Below are positions 6,976 to 13,540 of a stretch of DNA of 13,540 bases, in pieces. The notes below the pieces were generated by a model. The model made no database searches, was not told the DNA's origin, and saw only the letters and a program-made list of their open reading frames with translations. The translations under genes and the position numbers were made by a program. The number at the start of each line of letters is the position of its first letter. The first letter of the stretch is position 1. Source of the stretch: Pseudomonadota bacterium. Its GTDB lineage: Bacteria; Pseudomonadota; Gammaproteobacteria; Burkholderiales; Casimicrobiaceae. Location: assembly GCA_029571495.1 (NCBI GenBank), contig JAKPSO010000363.1, positions 1 through 13,540 of the forward strand. The letters are read 5' to 3'.

Positions 6976-7152
6976 ATGAAAACGACCAAGCAATTCACCG
7001 GCACACTTTCACGCGTTGATCGCGCCCTGACCGCGGCTGTTTCGATCACCACGACCTTCGCGTTGACGACAGTGATTGCTGCTGGCTTCCAAGGTGTTGC
7101 AGCAACGCAAACGACCGAACTCGTTGCGATGATCGCTAAAGCGTTCGCCTAA
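6976..7152 (+). CDS. 58-residue hydrophobic small protein, unknown function
   Basis: A very short ORF starting at the ATG at 6976, seven bases after AAAGGGA (6962-6968). ATGs at 6943 and 6970 are in frame but are badly placed for this site. The product begins MKTTKQFTGTLSRVDRALTA, has one hydrophobic segment at about residues 17-38 (threonine- and alanine-rich, ending VIAAGF), and ends ELVAMIAKAFA. It is either a single-span membrane peptide or a small exported peptide cut near GVAA. I do not recognise a family, and it is not DUF1127-like, since the arginine-rich signature is missing. It has a proper ribosome-binding site and sits between a REP-like palindrome and two stable hairpins. The combination of tiny ORF and structured 3' RNA suggests a small transcript of its own. 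It could also be a chance ORF in an RNA gene. Confidence 0.6.
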   Translation: MKTTKQFTGTLSRVDRALTAAVSITTTFALTTVIAAGFQGVAATQTTELVAMIAKAFA

Positions 7153-7188
7153 TCATGGCGAAGCACAACATGAACACGCAACGCGCCA

Positions 7189-7311
7189 GACGCAGAGTGG
7201 GCAACTCATTGTCCACGCGTCCAACCCATTCCCGCCGCAAATCATGATGCGGTCAGCGCAGGGTGCTCCCCCCGTTCCCTCCTCCCGAGCATTCTGCGCT
7301 GACCGTATCGT
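7189..7311 (+). ncRNA. Candidate structured small RNA or 3' UTR with anti-Shine-Dalgarno loop
   Basis: Two hairpins follow the short ORF. In the first, GACGC (7189-7193) pairs with GCGTC (7217-7221) and GTGGGCAA (7197-7204) with TTGTCCAC (7209-7216, one G.U), loop CTCA, with AGA bulged. In the second, 7244-7268 pairs with 7287-7311 over 25 bp with four G.U pairs; its core CGGTCAGCGCAG/CTGCGCTGACCG is perfect. The 18-base loop (7269-7286) is C-rich, with a single G, and contains CCTCCTCCC at 7278-7286. That motif is complementary to Shine-Dalgarno sites and is the hallmark loop of the alphaproteobacterial cuckoo/CcsR small RNAs, which often lie next to tiny-protein genes. No T-run follows. A bidirectional terminator between convergent genes is the main alternative. 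Confidence 0.4.
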
Positions 7312-7343
7312 TACGCGTACCGATGTGCCTTGAGAGCACAGAA

Positions 7344-8111
7344 TCAACATGGCGACACGGTGACGGCTGATCCCGCTATGTCAAGAACCGCGTTCAGAAC
7401 GCGCGTGATGACGCGAGCACGGTTCAAAAGTACGTCACCCAAAAGCAAGGCCACCGTCAACAATAGCGCGCTGTAGCCGAACCCGACGTAGCTACTGAAG
7501 AGAATTGTGTGCAGCCAGTTTTGGTTGAACAGATACAGATACGCCGAAATCAGTACCGCGAAAACCAATATCGTAGCGGGCACCAAAAGTTGCACCGTTG
7601 CCTTTCGCCGCATGAGCGCCGCAACGCCGAGCAACACAAAAACAACCGCATTGCTGCCAGTGAAGATTCGCAATTCCCGCATCAAGTTCTTTGCGACGTC
7701 GGCATAGGAAGCCTCAATAAAACCCAAGAGTTGGCCCCGCACAAGCGAGAGCGACGAAATGTGCTCTTGCGCACCAGCCACCGCACTACGCACCAAGCGT
7801 TTACGGCACTCACAGTCGGCCTTGAGCATGTCCGCTACGACGTTCGCGACCCTCTGCGGGACCTCGTCACGCAACGCACGCGCTGACTCGCGCATATCTT
7901 CGTCCGTCTTGCTAAGCAGTTTCTGCGCTAACCCCGCGAGGCGGGTGTTCGACAACGCATCAATTTTTTGCCCTACGCGCCGTTCAATCTCTATCCGCAC
8001 AACTTCACGCGCTGCGCGCTCGATGAGCAACGGATCGACAAACGACACGACAAACGCGCCACCAAAGAACAGCACGCCAACGAGGCTCAAAGACAAAATG
8101 AAACTGCGCAT
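7344..8111 (-). CDS. Membrane protein with four predicted helices, unknown function
   Basis: A 255-residue protein that I cannot assign to a family. It starts with an uncleaved signal-like helix (residues 4-26), followed by a long charged, helix-prone stretch (about 30-145) rich in Arg, Glu and Ala. Three further membrane helices come at about 151-167, 173-194 and 203-228, and the chain ends in a short tail, AVTVSPC. The middle stretch holds a Cys-Glu-Cys pair at 100-102, which could bond or bind metal. With helix 1 pointing out, this stretch should be periplasmic. No ribosome-binding site is seen before the ATG at 8111 (upstream bases CCCTTTTCATCC), so the start is less certain. The next gene on the strand, the TMEM165/GDT1-like transporter, lies upstream across a 177-base gap holding a REP pair, which argues against tight co-transcription. 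Confidence 0.75.
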   Translation of the reverse strand: MRSFILSLSLVGVLFFGGAFVVSFVDPLLIERAAREVVRIEIERRVGQKIDALSNTRLAGLAQKLLSKTDEDMRESARALRDEVPQRVANVVADMLKADCECRKRLVRSAVAGAQEHISSLSLVRGQLLGFIEASYADVAKNLMRELRIFTGSNAVVFVLLGVAALMRRKATVQLLVPATILVFAVLISAYLYLFNQNWLHTILFSSYVGFGYSALLLTVALLLGDVLLNRARVITRVLNAVLDIAGSAVTVSPC

Positions 8112-8141
8112 GGATGAAAAGGGCGACGGTAGTCAGCGAGC

Positions 8142-8249
8142 GTAGCCTTGAGAAGCGAAGCGCGTCAAGGCACTTGTCAATCGAGCCAAGGTAACGTAAT
8201 GCCTACGGTGGTCAGACGGACCCGGACGCGCTTCGCTTCTCCGGGCTAC
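8142..8249. repeat. Inverted pair of REP elements (BIME-like)
   Basis: Two 29-base units face each other 50 bases apart: 8142-8170 on plus and 8249-8221 on minus. Both begin GTAG and share the identical 13-base loop GAAGCGAAGCGCG. The stems differ: CCTTGA/TCAAGG in the first and CCCGGA/TCCGGG in the second, so two base pairs changed on both sides and pairing is kept. GTAGCCCGGA-type elements like this are widespread in proteobacterial intergenic regions. They lie between two co-directional genes and may affect mRNA stability or DNA supercoiling. The 50 bases between them (8171-8220) show no clear further structure. Confidence 0.8.
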
Positions 8250-8288
8250 CGAAATGACACTGAGTACGCGGCGGCGCTCCGAGCAGCA

Positions 8289-8870
8289 TCAAAACCCAAA
8301 CCGCGCCCCCCACCCAAGCAACGTCGCCACACCTAGCACCGCAAATATCAACGCAGCGATTCCATGCACGAGCCGCACGGGTACCTTATTGGCGATTTTG
8401 CTGCCGAGGAACACAGCGGGGACGTTGGCGATCATCATGCCGAGTGTGGTGCCTGCGACGACTGCATAAAACGCATTGAATTGCGCGGCGAGCGCGATGG
8501 TGGCGATTTGTGTTTTATCGCCCATTTCGGCGAGAAAGAACGCGACGACCGTGGTGCCGAACACGCCGTAATGTGAGCGAGAGCTTCCTGCCTCTTCCTC
8601 GTCGATCTTGTCGGGAATGAGTGTCCAGATCGCCATCACAATGAAGCCGATGCCCAGCACCCAGCGCATGATCTGCGGGCCGACGGCTGCGGTGATCCAC
8701 GCGCCGAGCGCACCGGCTCCGGCGTGGTTGGCTATCGTTGCCACGAAAATGCCCGCCACAATCGGCCAAGGTTTTTTGAATTTAGCCGCGAGGAGAAACG
8801 CGAGCAGTTGCGTCTTGTCGCCAATTTCGGCGAGGGCGACGATGCCCGTTGAGATCAAGAATGCTTCCAT
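8289..8870 (-). CDS. TMEM165/GDT1-family (UPF0016) Mn2+/Ca2+ transporter
   Basis: A 193-residue inner-membrane protein of the UPF0016/TMEM165/GDT1 family. Bacterial members such as MneA of Vibrio cholerae export manganese. The family signature E-x-G-D-K-T-Q occurs twice, once per inverted half: EIGDKTQ at residues 15-21 and EMGDKTQ at 115-121. These acidic residues line the cation path. About six helices are expected, with a charged cytoplasmic loop (DKIDEEEAGSSRSH, about 87-100) between the halves. The ATG at 8870 is chosen because family members begin MEAFLISTGIVALAEIGDKTQ; a GTG at 8903 would add 11 unusual residues. Neither has a clear ribosome-binding site. Members are often controlled by the Mn-sensing yybP-ykoY riboswitch, but I do not see its conserved GGGGAGTA core upstream. 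The cytochrome gene diverges from it. Confidence 0.93.
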   Translation of the reverse strand: MEAFLISTGIVALAEIGDKTQLLAFLLAAKFKKPWPIVAGIFVATIANHAGAGALGAWITAAVGPQIMRWVLGIGFIVMAIWTLIPDKIDEEEAGSSRSHYGVFGTTVVAFFLAEMGDKTQIATIALAAQFNAFYAVVAGTTLGMMIANVPAVFLGSKIANKVPVRLVHGIAALIFAVLGVATLLGWGARFGF

Positions 8871-8894
8871 GAGGGCATTTTGCCGGTTTGTTGC

Positions 8895-8914
8895 GCCGCA
8901 CACTTTGATGCGGC
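8895..8914 (-). promoter_or_regulatory. Hairpin in the leader of the GDT1-like gene
   Basis: GCCGCA (8895-8900) and TGCGGC (8909-8914) form a perfect 6-bp stem with an 8-base loop, 24 bases before the chosen start on the minus strand. It could form in the mRNA leader. No known riboswitch motif goes with it. Confidence 0.3.
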
Positions 8915-8954
8915 ACCGTTGCCTGGGTTGAGGTAGTCATCGTCGACACGTCGC

Positions 8955-8968
8955 GTTCATAAATGAAC
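8955..8968. promoter_or_regulatory. Dyad-symmetric operator-like site 1
   Basis: GTTCAT-AA-ATGAAC is a perfect 6+2+6 inverted repeat in the divergent region between the GDT1-like gene and the cytochrome gene. Its form suits a dimeric regulator. The binding protein is unknown; it does not match the FNR consensus TTGAT-N4-ATCAA. Confidence 0.35.
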
Positions 8969-9007
8969 CTGTGCATTTTGATGGCTTGCGTTTTGTCGGA
9001 TTCATCA

Positions 9008-9021
9008 TCAGAATTGTCTGA
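9008..9021. promoter_or_regulatory. Dyad-symmetric operator-like site 2
   Basis: TCAGA-ATTG-TCTGA is a perfect 5+4+5 inverted repeat ending 35 bases before the cytochrome start, where it would overlap its promoter or early leader. It is distinct in sequence from the dyad at 8955-8968. Confidence 0.35.
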
Positions 9022-9056
9022 CTTCGCAACTTTTCATCGCGAGACAGGAGCGCCGC

Positions 9057-11681
9057 ATGCAGCTTGCCACCGCCCACACCGCAACCACAATGCAGCGCAC
9101 GGCCCTCAGGCGACGCGTGCAGTGGGTCATAGCAGCAATCGTGACGCTCCCGTTCTGTGCGGCAGTCGCGCCAAGCGCCGCGCAGTCCGTTGGCAGCAGT
9201 GCAGCCCCTGCGCCTCTGCCCGCTGCGTGCAGCGTGCCGCTCTCCGCGACGAACATGCAAGGCGTGGCGAACTTTGTTTGGGCAGGATGTCCGCAGCTCC
9301 TAAATTGGCCGCATGACGCCGCGCCGCGCATGAGTGGACCCGCGCCGAGCGGCAAGGCCTCGGTGCACGGCTATGTGCTGAACTACTACGCGCCGTCCGT
9401 GTACACATGGCTCAAAGCGGGCCGTCCGGCAGGCGGCATTCCTGATGGCGCGTTGATCCTCAAGCAGATGTACGATGACAACAACGGCGTGATGGGTGCC
9501 GTGAATGGCTGGGCGCTCATCATCAAACAGAAGAGCGCGTCGTACGATGGTTGGCTGTGGGGCTATGTTGATCCGACGAAACCCAACGGCGGCGACGGCT
9601 TATTCGGCGGCCAGTTCTACGACCCGAACTGTGTCGCGTGCCACGGTTCGTCGAGTTCACCAGAACTCACGTTTGCGGCGCTCGTGAATATTGGCAACGG
9701 GCCGTTTGGCGGCACCGCAATGCCGGTGGCCAACGGCCTCCTCGGTGGTTCCATGCACTCGAAACTTGGACTCGCAGCGACGCCAGCCGCGACGGCGCCC
9801 GCAGCGAATCCGCTCACGTCAACTTACATCCCCTCACAAAAAGAGAGCCGCGTGATCGTTGGCGCAAACGGCCCAACAACGTTCTATACGTCGGATGTTT
9901 GCGCTGGCTGCCACGACGCGAGCAACTTGGCCTTCGGTGTCCAAGCGAACATGACGTGGCCACAGAAGTTGCCGCCATCACAATATCCGACGACACCGCT
10001 CACGAATTTCTCGCCGTACGGCGAATGGGGCGCATCGCTTATGGGCCTCGCGGGACGCGACCCCGTGTTTCAGGCGCAGCGCGAAACCGAAACGCTGTTG
10101 TACCCATCGGTCGCAGCCGAAATCAACAACGCGTGCTACACCTGTCACGGTGTGATGGGTCAGCGTCAGAAGACGACCGACCAACCCGGCAGCCTCTTCA
10201 CGCATCAAGACTTCTTGTCCACGACGGGGCCGAACGCAACCTACGGCGCGCTCGCCCGCGACGGTATCTCATGCCTCGCGTGTCATCGCATGACACCCGA
10301 TGGGCTTGGCACGGAAGCCAGCTTCACAGGCAAGTTCAAGGTAACTGATCCGAAAACAGTGTTTGGGCCGTTCAAAGACGTGGTCACGTATCCGATGCAG
10401 AACTCTGTCGGGCTCACGCCGAAGCATGGCAGCGCGATAACCGATCCCGCGATGTGCGGCTCGTGTCACGTCGTTGAAACACCGATTCTCGACGCACGCA
10501 AAACCTATGACCGCAAGAGCTTTGAGGGCGCAAAAAAATCGCACGAACAGACAACGTACCTCGAATGGCTTAACAGCGCATTCCAAACTAAAACGCCGCC
10601 GAAAGCGGGCGCCACGCCTGTGACCTGCCAAGGCTGTCACATGCCAAACACGATAAACACGGGCGGCGGCAAACGCAGCCCGCCGATCACGAGTGTCATC
10701 GCGAACATCGAAGACAACACCTACGTCGACGCCAATGGCAAGCCGTTCCCGAACACTGCCGCCGCGTCCGACATCACGATGACGCCGCGCGACAATTTCT
10801 CTCGGCACACGTTCGTCGGCGCCAACGTCTTCGTGCTGGAAATGTTCAAACAGTTTGCTGATCGCTTGGGGCTGACGTCCGGCGACCCGAACTATGACAC
10901 TAGCACCTTTAAGTTTGTGCCGCGCCTAGATTTCTCGACACTGGAAACCGTGCGCCAAGTGCAGAGCGACACAGCGTCGGTCGCACTCCGCACACGCCGC
11001 AGCGGGCCGAACGGGTTGGAAGTCGACGTAGAAGTCGTCAACAAGACGGGACACAAACTGCCGTCTGGCGTGGGGTTCCGTCGTGCGTACATCGAGTTTT
11101 CTGCGTTCGACCCTTCCGGCAACATCGTGTGGTCATCGGGCCGCAGCACCGACAAAGGCGTGTTGATCGACGACGCAGGACAGCCGCTGGCGACTGAATT
11201 CAGCAAGACTCAGTGGCAACCACATCAACGTCTCATCACAAGTACTAAGCAAGTGCAGATTTACGAGTCGCGCGACAAAGACGTTGCGGGGTTGCTCACG
11301 ACGAGTTTTCTGGGTCTTGCAACACAGGTCAAAGACAACCGCCTGATGCCCGCGGGGTGGCAGGCGAGTGGCCCATACGCGGACTGGACGAAACCGGTTG
11401 CGGTGAACGCGCAACTCAGCCCCGGCTACTTCAACGGCAAGGGCAATGACATTGTGACCTACCGCATCCCGCCCGCGCTCGCACCGCAAGTGAAGCTCGT
11501 TCGCGCGGTGCTGTATTACCAGTCCATCCCGCCGTACTACTTGCAAGACCGGTTCACAATCGGCGGCAACAACCCCGCGACAGCGCAACTCCGTGAGTTG
11601 ACCGACAAGGTCGATTACAGCAAGACGGCGGCGAAGGGCTGGAAGCTGCCTATTGCATCAGCAACCAACGTCGTACGATAA
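9057..11681 (+). CDS. Exported six-haem cytochrome c with P460-like N-terminal part
   Basis: An 874-residue exported multihaem cytochrome. AGGAG (9046-9050) six bases before the ATG at 9057 sets the start. Residues 17-44 (ALRRR, hydrophobic core, PSAAQ) form the signal peptide. Six CXXCH haem sites are present: C192 (CVACH), C282 (CAGCH), C360 (CYTCH), C406 (CLACH), C467 (CGSCH) and C524 (CQGCH). The first lies at the end of a stretch (about 125-200: IPDGALILKQMYD, GWALIIKQKSASYDGWLWGY, GGQFYDPNCVACH) that resembles the cytochrome P460 fold, a family in which a lysine crosslinks to the haem; K136, K157 and K159 are candidates. The other five haems resemble multihaem cytochromes of the nitrogen/sulfur type. 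A beta-rich C-terminal domain carries NKTGHKLPSG at 662-671, whose H666 is a likely axial ligand. It should move electrons, or oxidise a small substrate, in the periplasm. Its partner is not encoded here; the hydrolase gene follows after 96 bases. Confidence 0.9.
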   Translation: MQLATAHTATTMQRTALRRRVQWVIAAIVTLPFCAAVAPSAAQSVGSSAAPAPLPAACSVPLSATNMQGVANFVWAGCPQLLNWPHDAAPRMSGPAPSGKASVHGYVLNYYAPSVYTWLKAGRPAGGIPDGALILKQMYDDNNGVMGAVNGWALIIKQKSASYDGWLWGYVDPTKPNGGDGLFGGQFYDPNCVACHGSSSSPELTFAALVNIGNGPFGGTAMPVANGLLGGSMHSKLGLAATPAATAPAANPLTSTYIPSQKESRVIVGANGPTTFYTSDVCAGCHDASNLAFGVQANMTWPQKLPPSQYPTTPLTNFSPYGEWGASLMGLAGRDPVFQAQRETETLLYPSVAAEINNACYTCHGVMGQRQKTTDQPGSLFTHQDFLSTTGPNATYGALARDGISCLACHRMTPDGLGTEASFTGKFKVTDPKTVFGPFKDVVTYPMQNSVGLTPKHGSAITDPAMCGSCHVVETPILDARKTYDRKSFEGAKKSHEQTTYLEWLNSAFQTKTPPKAGATPVTCQGCHMPNTINTGGGKRSPPITSVIANIEDNTYVDANGKPFPNTAAASDITMTPRDNFSRHTFVGANVFVLEMFKQFADRLGLTSGDPNYDTSTFKFVPRLDFSTLETVRQVQSDTASVALRTRRSGPNGLEVDVEVVNKTGHKLPSGVGFRRAYIEFSAFDPSGNIVWSSGRSTDKGVLIDDAGQPLATEFSKTQWQPHQRLITSTKQVQIYESRDKDVAGLLTTSFLGLATQVKDNRLMPAGWQASGPYADWTKPVAVNAQLSPGYFNGKGNDIVTYRIPPALAPQVKLVRAVLYYQSIPPYYLQDRFTIGGNNPATAQLRELTDKVDYSKTAAKGWKLPIASATNVVR

Positions 11682-11777
11682 CGACGAAGTAACACCGTGT
11701 AACGCCCAAAAGCTTGCCCGTCGCGGGGAGATGCCGCCACAATCACGCCTAAGACATCTCACCACGGCAGGGGCAGC
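11682..11777 (+). other. Short intergenic stretch between cytochrome and hydrolase genes
   Basis: These 96 bases hold one weak inverted repeat, GAGATG (11728-11733) with CATCTC (11755-11760), separated by 21 bases. No T-run, so no convincing terminator; read-through from the cytochrome gene into the hydrolase gene is possible. Confidence 0.3.
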
Positions 11778-13540
11778 ATGCGTTTCGCTTCAAGTTTCAT
11801 CCGATGCGTTGGCGCTTTGGCGCTGCTCCTGGTCCACGCGAGCGCGCAGGCTGCCTACACCATCACCGGCGGCCCGGGCCCCGCGCCGACAAACGCCACG
11901 ACACCCAACGCCGATTACGCGCAGCTCGACAACATCATGACGCAGTTCATGTTGAAGGCGAACGTGCCGAACGCACAGCTCGCAGTGGGCTACGGCGACA
12001 AGATCATCTACACGCGCGGCTACACCGCCAGCACCGCCGAGCGGCCGCTGCGCGTAAACGTCCAAGACGCCGACCAAACTACCTCATATAGCGAGTCTGC
12101 CTACGTCACGACGCAGCCTTACTCGCGCTTTCGCATGGCAAGCCTATCGAAACTCGTCACTGGCATCGCCCTGCAACAACTCGTCCTCGACGGCAAGCTC
12201 TCCCTCACAGAAAGCGCTTACAACATTCTGCGCGAAGACACGTCAGCACCGTCGACCACCGCTTTCACGCCGGCGCCATCGGATGCGCGAATGCTCAACG
12301 TGCAGGTCAAACACCTGATCAATCATGAAGCCGGCTTTGATCGCAACAACATGATCTACTCGACGGCGACGTGCGCATCGTTCCCGTCGGCGACGCCGTG
12401 TCAAGGCCACCCTGCCGGGCAGCCGCAGGATATTGTCGAATACACCGACCCCGTCGGTACGGTGAAGCCCTGGCTCTACCCGTACAACGCGAGCACGATT
12501 CAGGAGTGGGTGCGCACCTGTAAACGACATCTCGAAATTGATTTGCCGCGTCGCAAACTGCACTACGCGCCGGGCTCACCGCCACTGCAAAACGGCGCGT
12601 ACTTTCAGTACTACACCAACATCGCCTACTGTTGGGCTGAGCGCGTGATCGAGATTCGCTCGGGCATGGCGTATGAAGACTATGTCCTAAACAAAGTGCT
12701 GCGCCCGGCGGGCATTGAGTTCCCGCGCCTCGCGCTCGCGGACACCCGTGATCGCCTCTATCCGACCGACTCCGCAAAAGCGGAAATCAACGAGTATTAC
12801 GATCAACCGACGAGCTCGCTCACCTATATCTGGTGCGCGCTTTACGAGCACGCACCGGCGTCCCCCTGCGTCGTGCCGCGCCCCAGCAGCTTCCGGCCAC
12901 ATGACTATGGTGGCGCTGGGGGTTGGGTTTTCGCCGCGCCGGAGTACTTGCGTATGCTGCAAAGTACGAAGCTCAGATTGCGTCCACCGCATTTGCTGGA
13001 TTTCCCAGCGAGCAACGCGACGGGCTCTGACAGTCTTTTTGTGGGCCCTACAAATTCATCAGGCACCAGCGGCGCCTACACGTGGCGATACTTCTACAGC
13101 TTCGGCGCCGGCGTGACTGAATGGCGCTTGACAGCGACCAATGCACTCACGGGCTACTACGTCAACCACACCGGAAGTCTCGCGGGAACGCGCTCGTTCT
13201 ACGCGATGGACGATGCGACGCCCATGCACTGGGTGGTCACCATGAACACGAGCCCCGACTGGGACTTTGGAAGTTGCAACGCAGCTGGCACGGTCCCCGA
13301 CGCGACGAAGTATTGGTGCCTGTTACAGGGGCAGGGCGTGTCGGAAAACAACGGAGCAACGGTCACGAGCGCCAACACCGCCAACTCAATCTTTCACCAA
13401 ATGCGCGCGATATACGGCGACACCGTCAAACGCGCGACCATGCAAACGGCAAGCGATATCTGGGTCAATCAGACGCCGTTGCCGTGCAGCCTTGACGTCA
13501 GCGGCAGCGGCAATGGCCTGCGCAATGGCGTCGCCGATGG
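11778..13540 (+). CDS. Exported serine beta-lactamase-like hydrolase, 3' end outside window
   Basis: The frame is open from the ATG at 11778 to the window edge (587 codons), so the stop lies beyond. AGGGG (11769-11773) precedes the start by four bases. Residues 1-26 form a signal peptide (MRFASSFIRCVGALALLLVH, ASAQA). The body is the beta-lactamase/class C/EstB-type fold (PF00144): the nucleophile motif S122-L-S-K125 in MASLSKLVTG, Y279-T-N281 in YYTNIAYCWAE, and H464-T-G466 in NHTGSLAG in place of KTG. Such enzymes are esterases, peptidases or amidases as often as true beta-lactamases. The SxxK-to-YxN spacing (about 157 residues) is long, and the insert carries several cysteines (TATCASFPSATPCQG), as in extracellular proteins. 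From C570 the sequence CSLDVSGSGNGLRNGVADG begins what looks like a dockerin- or EF-hand-like calcium module. Substrate unknown. Confidence 0.9.
   Translation, partial: MRFASSFIRCVGALALLLVHASAQAAYTITGGPGPAPTNATTPNADYAQLDNIMTQFMLKANVPNAQLAVGYGDKIIYTRGYTASTAERPLRVNVQDADQTTSYSESAYVTTQPYSRFRMASLSKLVTGIALQQLVLDGKLSLTESAYNILREDTSAPSTTAFTPAPSDARMLNVQVKHLINHEAGFDRNNMIYSTATCASFPSATPCQGHPAGQPQDIVEYTDPVGTVKPWLYPYNASTIQEWVRTCKRHLEIDLPRRKLHYAPGSPPLQNGAYFQYYTNIAYCWAERVIEIRSGMAYEDYVLNKVLRPAGIEFPRLALADTRDRLYPTDSAKAEINEYYDQPTSSLTYIWCALYEHAPASPCVVPRPSSFRPHDYGGAGGWVFAAPEYLRMLQSTKLRLRPPHLLDFPASNATGSDSLFVGPTNSSGTSGAYTWRYFYSFGAGVTEWRLTATNALTGYYVNHTGSLAGTRSFYAMDDATPMHWVVTMNTSPDWDFGSCNAAGTVPDATKYWCLLQGQGVSENNGATVTSANTANSIFHQMRAIYGDTVKRATMQTASDIWVNQTPLPCSLDVSGSGNGLRNGVAD

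Noticed and set aside
8871..9000. yybP-ykoY manganese riboswitch before the GDT1-like gene
   Set aside because: The conserved GGGGAGTA core and its partner loop are not present on the minus strand; only a simple 6-bp hairpin is seen.
9638..10348. Long open frame inside the cytochrome gene in another frame
   Set aside because: It lies wholly within the six-haem cytochrome gene; its product is rich in Arg and has no motif, as expected of a shadow frame.
12243..13495. Several open frames on both strands at the right end
   Set aside because: All overlap the continuous hydrolase frame from 11778, which carries SxxK, YxN and HTG in the right order.
11778..13540. True antibiotic-resistance beta-lactamase
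   Set aside because: The fold is shared by many esterases and peptidases; length, insert, HTG in place of KTG and the C-terminal module do not resemble known resistance enzymes.

Overview
The window looks like GC-rich proteobacterial chromosome, most like a Beta- or Gammaproteobacterium. The signs are a FixJ-type two-component pair, a FabG-type reductase, several Sec-exported proteins, an exported multihaem cytochrome c and two kinds of REP-like palindrome. The genus cannot be fixed from sequence alone, and no rRNA, tRNA, CRISPR array, transposase or integrase gene was seen. Ten protein genes are supported: seven complete genes with recognisable families, two cut by the window edges (both also of recognisable family), and, among the complete ones, a membrane protein and a very short ORF of unknown function.

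Layout, left to right. (1) 1-1348: the 3' part of a sensor histidine kinase, overlapping by ATGA with a FixJ/LuxR-type response regulator. (2) 1483-2766: an exported GlcG/HbpS-family (DUF336) protein and an exported ankyrin-repeat protein, same strand, probably one unit. The order kinase, regulator, secreted DUF336 protein recalls the Streptomyces SenS-SenR-HbpS haem/redox sensing trio. (3) 2991-5765, minus: a large periplasmic M16 zinc peptidase with a GTG start fixed by a strong Shine-Dalgarno site. (4) 6001-6759: a FabG-like reductase with no visible ribosome-binding site, followed by a near-perfect 53-bp REP-like palindrome. (5) 6976-7311: a 58-aa ORF with one hydrophobic segment, then two hairpins. 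The second hairpin is long and exposes a C-rich loop containing CCTCCTCCC, complementary to ribosome-binding sites and matching the hallmark motif of the alphaproteobacterial 'cuckoo' small RNAs. (6) 7344-8870, minus: a four-helix membrane protein of unknown function and a TMEM165/GDT1-family Mn/Ca transporter. Between them lies an inverted pair of REP elements whose stems differ by compensating changes. (7) 9057-13540: an exported six-haem cytochrome c with a cytochrome P460-like N-terminal part, then an exported serine beta-lactamase-like hydrolase that runs off the window and is entering a dockerin-like calcium-binding module.

The common theme is the cell envelope: most products carry signal peptides or membrane helices, and at least two (DUF336 protein, multihaem cytochrome) are linked to haem. 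The strongest candidates for something undescribed are the C-rich-loop hairpin behind the tiny ORF, the P460-multihaem fusion and the proposed three-component sensing locus.
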